From Solirubrobacterales bacterium (GTDB taxonomy: Bacteria; Actinomycetota; Thermoleophilia; Solirubrobacterales; 70-9), in contig JAJNAZ010000014.1 of NCBI GenBank assembly GCA_021155855.1, positions 24,359-88,358 on the forward strand: a DNA stretch of 64,000 bases. The letters are read 5' to 3'. Every line of letters begins with the position of its first letter. The stretch's first letter is position 1. The notes beneath the pieces are model-generated. The model was not told the origin of the DNA. It ran no database searches and saw nothing but the letters and a program-made list of their open reading frames with translations. This document shows, piece by piece, positions 27,530-36,855 of this stretch. Position numbers and translations under genes: made by a program.

Positions 27530-27876
27530 TTACGCGGAAGCCCGCCGAGCGACGAATCGGGCCGCCTATCGGATCTCAGGACGACGCACGGATCGCGAGC
27601 GACAAGCGCTGAGGCCCGGGCGCGGCACCGTCCGCCAGCAGCGTCGCTTCGCAGCAGGCACGCGCCAGCGCGCTATCGCTAAAGAGAGAGCGGCACGGAG
27701 CCGCTGGCTTCTTCTCGACAAGAGGGAGAAGCCCTGCGCTCGAGCGGCACCGTCCCGCGCGGGCCGACCGCCTGACCACGAACCTGCGTGAACCGGCCAA
27801 CGGCCAGTTCGTGGGTCCCGAGTTGATGTCGACATGCGGCCCCGGCGCGCCGTGAGCAAGACGCCAACGCGAGCGC
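27530..27876. other. Gene-free stretch downstream of tRNA-Pro
   Basis: No convincing reading frame. Several A/G-rich tracts occur, and an imperfect hairpin is centred near 27719 (GGCTTCT ... AGAAGCC), which could terminate transcripts from either side. Composition is less biased than the neighbouring genes. It follows directly after the putative integration site; no recombinase fragment was recognised. Confidence 0.4.
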
Positions 27877-29103
27877 CTATCCGCGCGGCTTTCGCGCCCC
27901 GATGTCGCCGAAGCGCATCCGACACGCGATGGTTCGTTCCGCCTGGAGCGCCGCGATCACTCCGCCCGCCGGAAGCACGTCGGCGGTCGTGTAGAGAGCC
28001 GCCCCACGGCGCCCGCCCTTGGCGGCAAAGGCCCATGTGTGAAAGCCCGGGAACGAGCCCGAGTGGCCCTGCGCGCCGCAGGCGCTCGCCCAGGTGAAGT
28101 GGATCAGCCCGAGCCCGTAGGTTCCGACGCCGCCTCCCTCGACTGGGCTCGACGGGGGCGTCCCGTTGAGCGAGCCCGGCGCCGCGATCTTCATCTCGCG
28201 CAGGAGGCTCTTGGGGAAGAGGCGACCGGCGAGCAGCGCGCGCATGAACCGCTGCAAATCTGTCGGCACCGACACGATCGCACCTGCGCTCCAGGCGATC
28301 GTCGGGCTTGTCGCGGTTACGTCGAACGGCCACTTTCCCTCGGCCAACACGTCATAGCCGTGGGCAAAGGGGCGGGCGATCGTGGAGCGTTTGCTGAGCG
28401 ACGTCCGCTTGAGCCCCAAGGGGTCGAAGATCATCCGCTTGTAGCTGCTCGTCAGCGAACGGCCGGTGGCCTGTTCGATGATCATCCCGAGCAAGACGTA
28501 GTCGGTATTGGAATAGGAGAAGCCCTGACCGGGCGGAAACGTCGGAGCGGCTTGGACCCCGATCTCGACCAGCTGCAGCGGGGTCCATGTGCGCGTCATC
28601 TCGGATGGGGGAGGCACGCAGAGAGTGCTGTCCGGCGGCACGGCGCAGTATTCGGCCAATCCGCTCGTGTGGTTGAGGAGCTGACGAACCGTGATCCGTT
28701 CACCGTTCGGCACCAACCCCGGCAACCACCGCTCCACGGGCTCATCGAGTGCGATCCGGCCTCGGGCGACCAGCTTGAGGATGGCGGCCGCGGTGAACGT
28801 CTTGGTCACGCTGCCGACTCGGGCCCGGTGGTCAGGCGAGAGCGGCACGCGTCGTCGCAGGTCCGCCGCGCCGGCGGCATAGCGCTCGACCCCGCCTGGA
28901 CCGCGAATCACGGCCGTGGCGCCGGGGACGCCCGCTGCGACCGAGCGCTCGAGTGCGTCTTGGACGTCCTGGCGAGAGGGGGCGCTCGCCGCCAGGGCGG
29001 GCGTCGGTGCCAGGAGCCAGAACGCGAGCGTGGTTGCTACGGCGATGCCGGGCAGCGCCGGCATCCGTCGCCGATCACTCACCGAGGGCCGAATCAACAT
29101 CAT
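27877..29103 (-). CDS. Secreted serine hydrolase, beta-lactamase/D-Ala-D-Ala carboxypeptidase class
   Basis: 408 residues with a signal peptide (hydrophobic core followed by APTPALAAS). Class C beta-lactamase fold: nucleophile motif SVTK in VGSVTKTFTAAAI (SxxK, about residue 97), YSNTDY (YxN, about residue 197), and GHSGSFPG in place of the KTG triad (HxG). Such proteins hydrolyse D-amino-acid peptides or esters outside the cell; true beta-lactam resistance is not implied. It is the first intact gene inside the proposed island and has no operon partner. Confidence 0.88.
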   Translation of the reverse strand: MMLIRPSVSDRRRMPALPGIAVATTLAFWLLAPTPALAASAPSRQDVQDALERSVAAGVPGATAVIRGPGGVERYAAGAADLRRRVPLSPDHRARVGSVTKTFTAAAILKLVARGRIALDEPVERWLPGLVPNGERITVRQLLNHTSGLAEYCAVPPDSTLCVPPPSEMTRTWTPLQLVEIGVQAAPTFPPGQGFSYSNTDYVLLGMIIEQATGRSLTSSYKRMIFDPLGLKRTSLSKRSTIARPFAHGYDVLAEGKWPFDVTATSPTIAWSAGAIVSVPTDLQRFMRALLAGRLFPKSLLREMKIAAPGSLNGTPPSSPVEGGGVGTYGLGLIHFTWASACGAQGHSGSFPGFHTWAFAAKGGRRGAALYTTADVLPAGGVIAALQAERTIACRMRFGDIGARKPRG

Positions 29104-29807
29104 CGTGCTCGTGCGATTTCACCTGGGCTGAAAGCCATCTCGGGCGGGGGGATCGATCCCGTTCGGCGGCTGCACATGCCGACCCTACCCCGACCGCCGG
29201 AAGCCGGCAAGCTCGGCGGCACGGAAGCGGGTGAGCGGATCCGACGTCGTTGGGTTAGCAGCTGGTTCGCGTGTCGCTTCCGCGTGAACTCCGCAGCGCG
29301 CAGCCGCTCGACGATCGTGCGTCGTAGCGAGAGACATATCGGGCCGGGTACTCGTCTCCCGCGACGACCCCTAGCAGACGCATCTTGGCTACTGTCGAGA
29401 TGGTGGCTGAAAGGCGAGATGAACAGTGCATCGAGCGCCGTGGACCTGCGGGTGGTCCAGGGGAAGTTCTTCTCCATTATCGAAAACGAGCGCGGTATGG
29501 CGTTGGGCAACCAGCTGTCGTCTCCGATGGCGCGAATGAGCCGAGGCCTCAATTGGGTTCCGGGAGCCCCCAAGGTTGAGACCTAACCCGGAGTGGCAGG
29601 GGGGGGTCGAAGTTGCATCGATTTCGCATCTGCGACCCGAGCTCTACAACGCTCAGATGCGTCGGTTCGTCGGCCTTGACTGAAGGCGAATCGCTGGACT
29701 CGGCGCTGGAATGAGTGCGACGCTGTAGCCGGACCCACGGTGGGCTCACGGGGCGGCACGGGATCATTGAAGGGTGCGCACCGTCGTCTTAGGGGCCCTC
29801 GGCGATG
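29104..29807. other. Gene-free stretch of about 700 bp
   Basis: Several short open frames occur on both strands but none shows consistent third-position bias or a recognisable motif. Composition is less GC-skewed than flanking genes. It lies downstream of the frameshifted membrane protein gene and upstream of the beta-lactamase gene, and may be decayed DNA. Confidence 0.4.
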
Positions 29808-30729
29808 TCACCGCGCCGCGTTGTTGCAGGCCTCCTCACCGGCACCGTTCATCTTGTCCACTGGCACCGAGAGCTGTGCCGGCCGAGGGCCGCCACGATT
29901 GGCCACGACGTAACTCCGCTCTTTGGCCGCCAGACGACCGTCGTGGTAATAGGGTGACTCGAGGCCGATGCACGGGACCGCAGCGATGGTGACCGAGGCC
30001 GGACGCGGTGCACTTTGTCCTGGGACGGATCGCGTGTCCCACTGCGCGCTTATTCCGTCACTGGTTTGTACATCGAGGCCGATCTGGTGCCAAGTCGCCG
30101 TGCTGGGGACGCCCGCGGCGCGATCTCCACCTTCCCCGATAAGCGTCGGTCGAGCGGAGCAGTGATCTCAGGAATGCCCGGAGGCGGCGGGTTTTCCGGA
30201 CAGCTGTAGGCCAGGTGGAGTCGCTCGAGGGAGGGAGCGCCTCGGATGTCAGCGGAGGCGATGAAGCCGTCGCGAAAGTCACCCGGCGCTCGAAACCACA
30301 CCGGATCCGGCACGTTAAAGCGCCAATGGTTCGCAACCTGAGCTCGCATCCGGGCGGATAGCGCAACAGGACGCCGCTGGAGAGACTCGCCTCACTGTGC
30401 ACGAGTGCATAGCCGAGAGTGGGAGCGACGAATCCGGTGTTACCCCGGGGTTCCGGAGGGCAGTTGACAATCGCTTTTTCCTGCGGCGGACCGTCGTCGA
30501 GCAAGGCGTTGAGCTGGACCGTGCCCCCGCCGACGGCAACCACAACTCCGAACGCAGCCACGACGCCGACTAGCGTCTTGGGGCCTCTTACGCCGAAGAT
30601 CGCAAGCGCCGTCGCGGCGCACAAGACCAAAGCGACCGCGCCGATCGTCGAGCGGGGAAGGTCGTCGCGCCAGAAGAGGACGGAGACCAGATACGCGCCG
30701 AACGCGATCGCGAGCCAGATGCAGAGCAT
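29808..30729 (-). pseudogene. Frameshifted membrane-anchored protein, unknown family
   Basis: Three successive frames on the minus strand each look coding and join end to end. From ATG 30729 the first gives three hydrophobic segments (LCIWLAIAFGAYLVSVLFW, STIGAVALVLCAATALAIFG, LVGVVAAFGVVVAVGGGTVQ) and continues to about 30345. The second (about 30349-30160) reads QVANHWRFNVPDPVWFRAPG and LERLHLAYSCPENPPPPGIP. The third (about 30150-29808) reads TWHQIGLDVQTSDGISAQWD, then VTIAAVPCIGLESPYYHDGR, ending in NNAAR. Two frameshifts are therefore needed to read one protein of about 300 residues with an extracytoplasmic C-terminal domain. Family not recognised. Sequencing error is an alternative to decay. 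Confidence 0.6.
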
Positions 30730-31613
30730 CAGCCCGAGAGGCTTCTTATTGCGGCCGAGGGTCTCCCACAGCTCAGCTAGACCCTCGATATTCGACGATC
30801 CGCGCTCGTCGCCTTCTGGCTGCCTATCTTCGGCGATCCCTTTTCCCCCTGGTGCTCCGGCGGATGGTCAACCGTCCGCTCTTTGCATGTCCCTTCGACT
30901 TTTAGTCGGAGTCTCCTACGGCCTAATGCGGTGCGAGCCGATTGCAAGCGCCGGGAGGTCATCGGCCGACCGCAGATGCCGGAGGCACGCAAAGGCTTCG
31001 CTTCACCCGGAAGGGCCCACCCATACGCATTCCGCGTCGATCTCTCGGAGCTCAAATGGGCACGTCTCCGGTCGTATTCAGCCGCGCATCTGACGGCGAG
31101 GTGACGGCCCTGCAGCCTCGGTCTCAGTCCGATGTCCGTCAGATGCGACCGAACGTTCGGAACCCGAGGCCGTGCGTAACCAGGGCGCTACTCGCCCACT
31201 CACCAAGCTCGGGGATTACGGTCGCCGCGCTCGGCAACACCTCGGCCGAAGGGAACCCGCTCAAGCACAGTACGTACGACCGTTACGCCCTCGGCGGATT
31301 GGCCTTCGAGCTTCTCAAGCCGCTCAGCGGGGACTAGCGCGGACCCGACGTCTAATCGACCGGCGATCCGCTCCCGCATCGGACGACGAGCGGTAGCCAC
31401 CATTCACGCAACCGGCAGACGACGTCGCTCGACGATCCCTGCGTCACATGTCTGGCCAGGTCTTCGTCCGCCGCTGCGACGCACGCCTCAGGTGTGTCTG
31501 AGATGGGGAGACACCTGCGGTGTTTCCCTCTGCCCAATCGCGAGGAGGAGCGATGACGCCGGAGGAGCGAGAGGCCGGCGACCTGGCGCGCCGACCGTCT
31601 TACACTCCCTGGC
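30730..31613. other. Gene-poor stretch with one copy of a dispersed repeat
   Basis: No gene is convincingly supported. A weak plus-strand frame ends at 31337 with a protein-like tail (YDRYALGGLAFELLKPLSGD) but its upstream part is Arg/Ser/Pro-rich noise, so it may be the remnant of a 3' end. One copy of a 53-bp repeat lies at 31385-31437. Confidence 0.4.
31385..31437 (+). repeat. Dispersed 53-bp direct repeat, copy 1
   Basis: 48 of 53 positions match 32745-32797 in the same orientation; the central part CATTCACGCAACCGGCAG is identical. Weaker similarity may extend upstream. Not part of any recognised gene. Function unknown. Confidence 0.7.
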
Positions 31614-32018
31614 ATGACGATCCACCGGATGGATCACGCCGGCGTTGTGGTCGAGGATCTCGCGGCTGCGATCGGGTTCTTCGTCGAACTGGGCCTGGAA
31701 CTGGAGGGCGAGGCAGCAGTCGAGGGTGAATGGGTGGACCAGCTCGTCGGGCTGGACGGCGTCCGAGCGGACATCGCCGTCGTGCGGACCCCGGACGGCC
31801 ACGGCCGGGTCGAGCTGTCGACGTTTCACACGCCGGTGGCCACCAGCGTTGCGCCGAGGGCGCCGATGAACACCCCGGGCATCCCTCGCCTCACGTTCGT
31901 CGTCGACGCCGTCGACGACGTCCTCGACCGCCTGCGCGCCCACGGCGCCATCTACCGGTACTGCTACGTCAAGGGCCCCGACGGCATCATCATCGGGCTG
32001 GTCGAGGAGCTCCGCTGA
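31614..32018 (+). CDS. VOC/glyoxalase-family protein
   Basis: 134 residues starting MTIHRMDHAGVVVEDLAAAI, the usual first beta-alpha-beta module of vicinal-oxygen-chelate proteins with a His ligand (about residue 8). RVELSTFHTP supplies a Glu-type ligand in the first half. RLTFVVDAVDDVLDRLRAHG opens the second module, and the end is CYVKGPDGIIIGLVEELR. Between RAHGA and YRYCYVKGP the protein seems shorter than typical relatives by roughly 10-20 residues, so a small internal deletion is possible. The substrate is unknown. Confidence 0.8.
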   Translation: MTIHRMDHAGVVVEDLAAAIGFFVELGLELEGEAAVEGEWVDQLVGLDGVRADIAVVRTPDGHGRVELSTFHTPVATSVAPRAPMNTPGIPRLTFVVDAVDDVLDRLRAHGAIYRYCYVKGPDGIIIGLVEELR

Positions 32019-32203
32019 ACGACACTCCGGCCTGCCGCCAGCTGGGCTGCACGTGCGAGGTCGAGATCACGATCGAGGTCGTCGATGGGTTGGACGCTCC
32101 GCCCTTGAACCGCCTGGCCGCGGATTTCGTCAAGGCGAATCTCGCCGAGCTGTTGCCGAACCCACCGGCGATCACGGCGGGCCAGGTGACGGCTCAGAGC
32201 TAG
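32015..32203 (+). CDS. Possible small Cys-containing protein, about 62 aa
   Basis: A frame overlapping the VOC stop codon (CTG 32015) reads CRQLGCTCEVEITIEVV and ends in PAITAGQVTAQS, with strong G/C third positions throughout. No ATG, GTG or TTG start is available, so translation would need CTG, coupling to the upstream gene, or a frameshift out of it. Family not recognised. It may be a real small gene or the tail of a disrupted one. Confidence 0.35.
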   Translation: MNDTPACRQLGCTCEVEITIEVVDGLDAPPLNRLAADFVKANLAELLPNPPAITAGQVTAQS

Positions 32204-32267
32204 CTGACCACCCCGGCCAGTCCACTACTAGCCGGGGCAGTTCCGCGCAACGGGCCTCTCGCAGCGA

Positions 32268-32538
32268 TCAGCGGTGCATCTCCGGCGATCGGTGGCAATC
32301 AATGCACATCGGGACCGTGTTTGCGGATTCGGTTGTCGGTCGGGTCGCCGCTGATGTGGTGGACCTCTAGAGGCACGGTCGAGCGCCCGCACTCGGCGCA
32401 GCGGGGCCCGTAGGCGGCGAACACGCGTGCCCGGAGCTGGCGGTTGACCCGTCCACGTGGTCGCCAGGGCTGGTGCTCGCGGCACTAGCTGCCCTCGGTG
32501 AGCTTCCCGCAACCGAGCAAGGGCGAAGCACCAGTCAC
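32268..32538 (-). pseudogene. Degenerate HNH endonuclease
   Basis: The minus strand encodes, in pieces, a small HNH nuclease. A first piece from about GTG 32538 ends in CGKLTEGS followed by a TAG. The same frame then continues as CREHQPWRPRGR and FAAYGPRCAECGRSTVPLEVHHISGDPTDN, with HH of the HNH motif and paired CxxC. A one-base shift then leads into NTVPMCIDCHRSPEMHR and a stop, restoring the second CxxCH zinc pair. One in-frame stop and one frameshift make the gene non-functional as written. HNH genes are frequent in phage-derived DNA, consistent with an island. Confidence 0.65.
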
Positions 32539-32744
32539 AGCTCCCAAGGCGAACCCGCCACCGGCGATAGAGTCGCGAGATTCCGACCGGGAGGTTCACG
32601 ATGGGCATCGTTGTCCGTTATCCAGCGCCTGTCTGGGGTCGGAGACCGGAAGCGGCGCAGGAGAGCTCGCCTCCGGTCCAGGGATCGCGCCACACCGTTA
32701 CGAGCCCTCATCTTGGAGGCCGGCGCCCCCGTCCCGCTCCGAAA

Positions 32745-32797
32745 GACGAGCGGAAGCAAGCATTCACGCAACCGGCAGGCGACGTCGCGCGACGATC
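32745..32797 (+). repeat. Dispersed 53-bp direct repeat, copy 2
   Basis: Matches 31385-31437 at 48 of 53 positions, same orientation, 1.36 kb apart. It lies just upstream of the DegV gene. The two copies bracket the VOC gene, the small frame and the HNH remnant. Confidence 0.7.
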
Positions 32798-32865
32798 AGT
32801 GGGTGGGAGGTCAGAGACGAATTCGGGGCCCCGCAACGAGCGCGGCCCGTAGGGTTTGCCCTCTC

Positions 32866-33753
32866 GTGGGTTCTTCTGAGAATGCCCGAACGCCCGACGA
32901 GTCGGCGGCTGTCGCCGTGGTCACCGACAGCACGACCTACCTGCCTCGTCCGCTGGTCAGGCGCTGGGCGATCCACGAGGTCAGCTTGTACGTGGGCTGG
33001 GATGGCGAGTTGCGTCCCGAGCATCAGTACGACGACCTCGATGCCTTCTACGTGCGACTGCGCGAGTCCACCGTGTTGCCCACGACCTCGCAGCCCTCGG
33101 TGGGAGACTTTCTCGCCTGCTTCGAGCCGCTCGTCAGCTCGGGGCGCGACGTGGTCTCGGTGCACTTGGCCAGCGGCCTGTCGGGGACTTGCGAAAGTGC
33201 GGCCGAGGCAGCAAGCATCTTGGCCGACGCGCGGCATCGCGGGCGCGTCGAGGTCGTCGACGGCCAGACCGGCGCCGGCGGCCTTGGCTGCGTCGTCATC
33301 GCCGCGGCCCGTGCGGCCGAGCGAGGTGCAGAGCTGAAGGCCGTGGTCGAAGCTGCGCGCCACGCTCGCGAGCGGCTCCAGATGTGGTTTTGCCTGGACA
33401 CCCTGGAATACCTGCGCCGCGGCGGGCGGATCGGGGCGGCACGGGCGATGCTGGGGACGGCGCTGAAGATGAAGCCGATTCTCACCTTCGGGAACGAGAT
33501 CACCCCGGTCGGCCGCGTCAGAACGCGGCGCCGAGCGTTGGAGCGGATGGACGCCTACCTGGATGAGCTTCACGACCGCGGCGCGACTGACTGGATCGTC
33601 CAGCATGCCCAGTCCGTCGAGGACGCCGACCATCTGGTCGCCCGGGGCACCGCGATCTTTGGCGCCGGGCCGCTCTTCTGCACCCAGGTGGGACCGGTGC
33701 TCGGTGCCCACCTCGGCTCCGGACTACTCGTCGGCGGCATCGTGCGCGCTTGA
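32866..33753 (+). CDS. DegV-family fatty-acid-binding protein
   Basis: 295 residues from GTG 32866; the open frame runs further upstream but without DegV similarity. VAVVTDSTTYLPRPLV is the canonical DegV start (DS/T fatty-acid carboxylate contacts). TTSQPSVGDFLACFE, HLASGLSGTCESA (the SGT loop) and LEYLRRGGRIG (RRGGR contact) follow in family order. DegV proteins bind fatty acids for phosphorylation by FakA kinase, or act as lipid carriers. No FakA gene is in this window. Confidence 0.92.
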   Translation: MGSSENARTPDESAAVAVVTDSTTYLPRPLVRRWAIHEVSLYVGWDGELRPEHQYDDLDAFYVRLRESTVLPTTSQPSVGDFLACFEPLVSSGRDVVSVHLASGLSGTCESAAEAASILADARHRGRVEVVDGQTGAGGLGCVVIAAARAAERGAELKAVVEAARHARERLQMWFCLDTLEYLRRGGRIGAARAMLGTALKMKPILTFGNEITPVGRVRTRRRALERMDAYLDELHDRGATDWIVQHAQSVEDADHLVARGTAIFGAGPLFCTQVGPVLGAHLGSGLLVGGIVRA

Positions 33754-33951
33754 GGTCGCCGTGCCGGCCGGCCGGCAGAGTGAAGTCGTGTCATGAGCTC
33801 GCTTCCGCGCTGGGCGCCCGCTACGCGGAGCGCCTCGAAGCTGTCCAATCTCAACGTCCTCGGCGGCTGCGACACCGATCACCGCTACGTGCGCGAGGCG
33901 TGCGAGGCTTGGCCGACCCGATCGAGCGATTGCGCAGGAGAGGAGAGCGAC

Positions 33952-34773
33952 ATGGGGGAGCATGTACACGCCGATGACCTGAACATCTGGACCGAGCAAG
34001 TCGGCGAGGGACCGGACGTCCTGCTGATCGGCGGCGCAGGCGACACCGTCGAGTCCTGGCAGTTCCAGCTCGATGGGCTCGCCGACCGCTACCGGCTCAC
34101 CGCCTTCGACAACCGCGGGGCGGGTCGCACGGCGATGCCCGACGAGCCGGTTTCAGTAGAGGTCATGGCGGACGACGCGGCCCATGTCCTCCGCGCGCTC
34201 GATGTCCGCTCGGCCCACGTCGCCGGCTTCTCCGGCGGCAGCATCGTCACCCAGGAGTTGGCGCTCCGCCACCCAGAGCTCGTGCTCAGCCTCGTGCTGC
34301 AGAGCACCTGGTCGGCGATGGACCCCTACTATCGCGCGTGGGTTCGCTTCGTCCAATGGCTGGTCGAGTACGCACCCAGCGAGCGCGCGTTCCTCGAGGG
34401 GTTCTTCCTCGACATCTACACCGCACGGGCGCACAACGACGGCACCGTCGACCAGTTCATCGACGAGGTCCTCGCCTTCCCCCACAAGCAGTCGACCGAG
34501 GACCTGCAGCGCTATCTAGCCCCCCTCGTCGACCACGACACGACCGACCGCCTGCCCGAGATCACGGTCCCGACGCTCGTGCTCGCCGGCGGCCGCGACC
34601 CGGGCGCGCGCCCCGAGCTCGGCCGCCGCGTAGCCGAGCTGATTCCCGGCGCGCAGTTCGATGTGTTGGAGGACGAGGCTCACCAGCCCTTCCAGGAGGT
34701 CCCGGACGAGTGGAATGCCCGCGTCGACGCGTTCTGGCGCGAGGTCGAGGCTCAAGGGGGCCGGCTCCGGTAG
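33952..34773 (+). CDS. Alpha/beta hydrolase
   Basis: 273 residues from ATG 33952 with a good Shine-Dalgarno (AGGAGAGGAG, 33937-33946). Alpha/beta fold with an oxyanion region LIGGAGDTVESW, RLTAFDNRGAGRTA, nucleophile elbow GFSGGS (Ser about residue 96), acid Asp in LAGGRDPG, and catalytic His in DEAHQPFQ. Similar to haloperoxidase-like or esterase members. Substrate is unknown. Stands alone between degV and a decayed ester cyclase. Confidence 0.88.
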   Translation: MGEHVHADDLNIWTEQVGEGPDVLLIGGAGDTVESWQFQLDGLADRYRLTAFDNRGAGRTAMPDEPVSVEVMADDAAHVLRALDVRSAHVAGFSGGSIVTQELALRHPELVLSLVLQSTWSAMDPYYRAWVRFVQWLVEYAPSERAFLEGFFLDIYTARAHNDGTVDQFIDEVLAFPHKQSTEDLQRYLAPLVDHDTTDRLPEITVPTLVLAGGRDPGARPELGRRVAELIPGAQFDVLEDEAHQPFQEVPDEWNARVDAFWREVEAQGGRLR

Positions 34774-35112
34774 GACCGCGTCGCTCCTCATGGCGACCTC
34801 TGATACGCGGCGATACTCCCGATAGCCGTATCTGCCCCGCCTCCGGCGGGGATTCGCCCGGAACAGCGTTCTGAGCCCCTCAGAGAATCGGCTCGGCTCG
34901 GCGCGATATTCGGAGGCATCGAGGAATCCACGGAAAGCGCTCCCCTGGACTCGGAGACATATGTGGTTGGCCGTGGCGGGTGTACCTGGGTCGCTGCCGA
35001 CGCCCGGCGCGGTCTCGGGCACGCCGCGTCACGGCCATCTCGCCGGTGGCCCGGGCGACCGATTAGCCTGCGTCGATGTCGCTCGATGCGCTGCCTACGC
35101 CCTCCGGGGCGA

Positions 35113-35453
35113 CGATTAGCCTGTTCCTGGCCGATGGGCGACCCGCCGGGGATCGTCGAAAGGACAAATGGAACGGTATGGGGATCGATTGCTCGCACGA
35201 CCTTGTCCTCGCGAGCGAAGATCTCGTCGATGCCGAGCCGAAGATCCGGGAACGCGGCTCGGAACATCGAGACTGACTCTCTTGTGCCCTCGCGCCCTTG
35301 AAGTAGATTCGCTGGCCTCGCCGGGTCGTGATCGATCGCGTCGGGCGCAACGAGTTCCTCGACCGCTCCGAGGTTGCCCGGGTTCCAGGCCTCCTCGATC
35401 GGCCTGCGGATGGCCGTCTCATTATCGGTCGCTTTGGCGTCCTTAGTCGGCAT
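35113..35453 (-). pseudogene. Truncated SnoaL-like ester cyclase
   Basis: From ATG 35453 the first 85 residues match a SnoaL-type polyketide or ester cyclase: IRRPIEEAWNPGNLGAVEEL, DAIDHDPARP, and FPDLRLGIDEIFAREDKVV. After EDKVV the expected RW-x-x-x-G-T-H core and C-terminal strands are missing; the frame continues for another 110 codons as Arg/Ser/Pro-rich noise to 34788. The gene has therefore lost its 3' half or been frameshifted. The sequence between 34774 and about 35110 holds no recognisable gene. Confidence 0.55.
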
Positions 35454-35484
35454 CCGTTTCTCCCTGTAGTCGACTCGGTTTTGG

Positions 35485-35649
35485 TCAGGTCAGAAAGAAG
35501 GCCGCGAACGCGATCACGACCAAGAGCGCCGCGACCGCCACGACGATCGCCAAGAGGTAGCGCAGGAAGCGCTCGGAGTCGAGGTGCGTCTCCGTTAGCT
35601 TCGTCCAGGGAGGTTGGGGGGGAGGAGTCGGAAAGGGCTCGCGAGACAA
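35485..35649 (-). CDS. Small single-pass membrane protein, 54 aa
   Basis: TTG start 5 nt after the STAS gene stop, same strand. The protein reads MSREPFPTPPPQPPWTKLTE, a proline-rich cytoplasmic head, then HLDSERFLRYLL and a clean 24-residue hydrophobic helix (VVAVAALLVVIAFAAFF) ending at the C-terminus. Third positions are almost all G/C. Tight spacing suggests co-transcription and possible function with the STAS protein, for example as a membrane anchor. No family recognised. Confidence 0.55.
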   Translation of the reverse strand: MSREPFPTPPPQPPWTKLTETHLDSERFLRYLLAIVVAVAALLVVIAFAAFFLT

Positions 35650-35654
35650 CTTTG

Positions 35655-36014
35655 TTATTCCTCGAAGTGCAAGAGCTCGTCGATCCCGGTGAGCGCCAAG
35701 AGGCGCGTCACCTGGTCGCAGCCTGGGCGAATCCGAAGTCGATCGGGGTCAGGATCGGACCTTCGTCTTGCATTTACCAGGAGTTGCAGACCGCTCGAAT
35801 CGATGAACTTGACCCCGCTGAGATCGAGCACGATTCGACCGGCGCTCGACTCCTCCGCACGTTGTAGCTCAGCGTCCAGAGCCGCAGTATTCGACATGTC
35901 GAGCTCACCTACGACTGAGATCAGATACAGGTCGCCCTCGGTGTGGACCTGGATCGTTATCCGCCCTCTGTGCACGAGCCTCGCTGGTCCGGTGTCCACG
36001 TTCACCGTCTGCAC
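35655..36014 (-). CDS. STAS-domain anti-sigma factor antagonist
   Basis: 119 residues from GTG 36014, preceded by a GGGAG ribosome site (an upstream ATG at 36074 adds 20 polar residues). Single STAS domain: VVGELDMSNTAALDAEL, then VLDLSGVKFIDSSGLQLLVN, with the phosphorylatable Ser of SpoIIAA/RsbV in DSSG (about residue 82). Such proteins bind an RsbW-type kinase when unphosphorylated and free a sigma factor. The partner kinase and phosphatase are not adjacent. Divergent from the TetR gene at 36202 and 0.9 kb from the stressosome operon. Confidence 0.88.
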   Translation of the reverse strand: MQTVNVDTGPARLVHRGRITIQVHTEGDLYLISVVGELDMSNTAALDAELQRAEESSAGRIVLDLSGVKFIDSSGLQLLVNARRRSDPDPDRLRIRPGCDQVTRLLALTGIDELLHFEE

Positions 36015-36201
36015 GTCCGCATCTCCCTGACCTCCCTGGGCCCTTGAACGACCCCGATGGTTGTTTTTGACCACGCGTACCGATGCACCCTCGACCGCTT
36101 ACACGCCCCGGACTGCGGCGTCGCCTGTCCGGACAGCGGCGACTATATCAAAGACGACGCTGTCTTATTTAGGGATTCGGATAAGGTACTCGGGAGACTT
36201 A

Positions 36202-36771
36202 ATGGCAACGAATCCCGTCCGGCAAGCTATGCAGCAGCGAGTCGCCACCGCGGTGCTGGAGGGCGCGGCGCGAACTCTGGCCGTCCAGGGGTCGGCCGCG
36301 AGTATGAGCGAGGTGGCGGCCGCAGCCGGAGTGGCGCGTGCAACGGTATACCGCTACTTCCCGAATCGCCAGGCCCTGCTGGACGAACTGGCTCTTATGG
36401 CCCTGCAAGAGGCCGATGACCGGATTAGCTCGGCCAGGATTGACGAGGTCCCGACGGCAGAAGCGATCTCGCGGGTGGTGCGCGCGCTGGTCGAAATCGG
36501 CGATGCGTTCATCGTCGTTGCACGGGAGCGAGCTCGCCCGGCTGACTTCGACCAGACGCTGGTCGACCCGTTGACGCGGTTTTTCGGGCGCAGCCAGGCA
36601 GACGGTGATATCCGCGATGACCTTCCTGCAGCATGGCTCACCGAAGCGCTCCTCGCCCTCACTCTGAGCGTGGCGACCTCACTGCCGTCACGGGGAGGAG
36701 AGGACACGGTTGCCGCGATCACGAGCCTATTTCTCGACGGGGCCCGGCGGCGTGGCCCTCGCCTTCCATGA
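36202..36771 (+). CDS. TetR-family transcriptional regulator
   Basis: 189 residues from ATG 36202, the start that places the DNA-binding domain at the N-terminus. ARTLAVQGSAASMSEVAAAA and GVARATVYRYFPNRQALLDE form the TetR helix-turn-helix (residues 20-65). The C-terminal ligand domain is unclassified. An imperfect inverted repeat CTTAT-N12-ATAAG lies about 20 nt upstream and could be its operator. Located between the divergent STAS gene and the stressosome operon, so it may control either. Confidence 0.9.
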   Translation: MATNPVRQAMQQRVATAVLEGAARTLAVQGSAASMSEVAAAAGVARATVYRYFPNRQALLDELALMALQEADDRISSARIDEVPTAEAISRVVRALVEIGDAFIVVARERARPADFDQTLVDPLTRFFGRSQADGDIRDDLPAAWLTEALLALTLSVATSLPSRGGEDTVAAITSLFLDGARRRGPRLP

Positions 36772-36855
36772 GCGGCGGGCGCTGATGTCGCGCAGCTCTC
36801 AGCTCCTGCAACCGCCCGCGCGCTCTGGCGCGGGCTGCTGTCCGAAGGAGAATCG

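Noticed and set aside
29100..29573. 157-codon minus-strand frame
   Set aside because: Irregular codon use, Arg/Ser/Pro-rich, no recognisable domain.
34338..34874. 178-codon frame overlapping the alpha/beta hydrolase
   Set aside because: Same-strand shadow frame, Arg/Pro-rich; the hydrolase frame carries the nucleophile, acid and His motifs.
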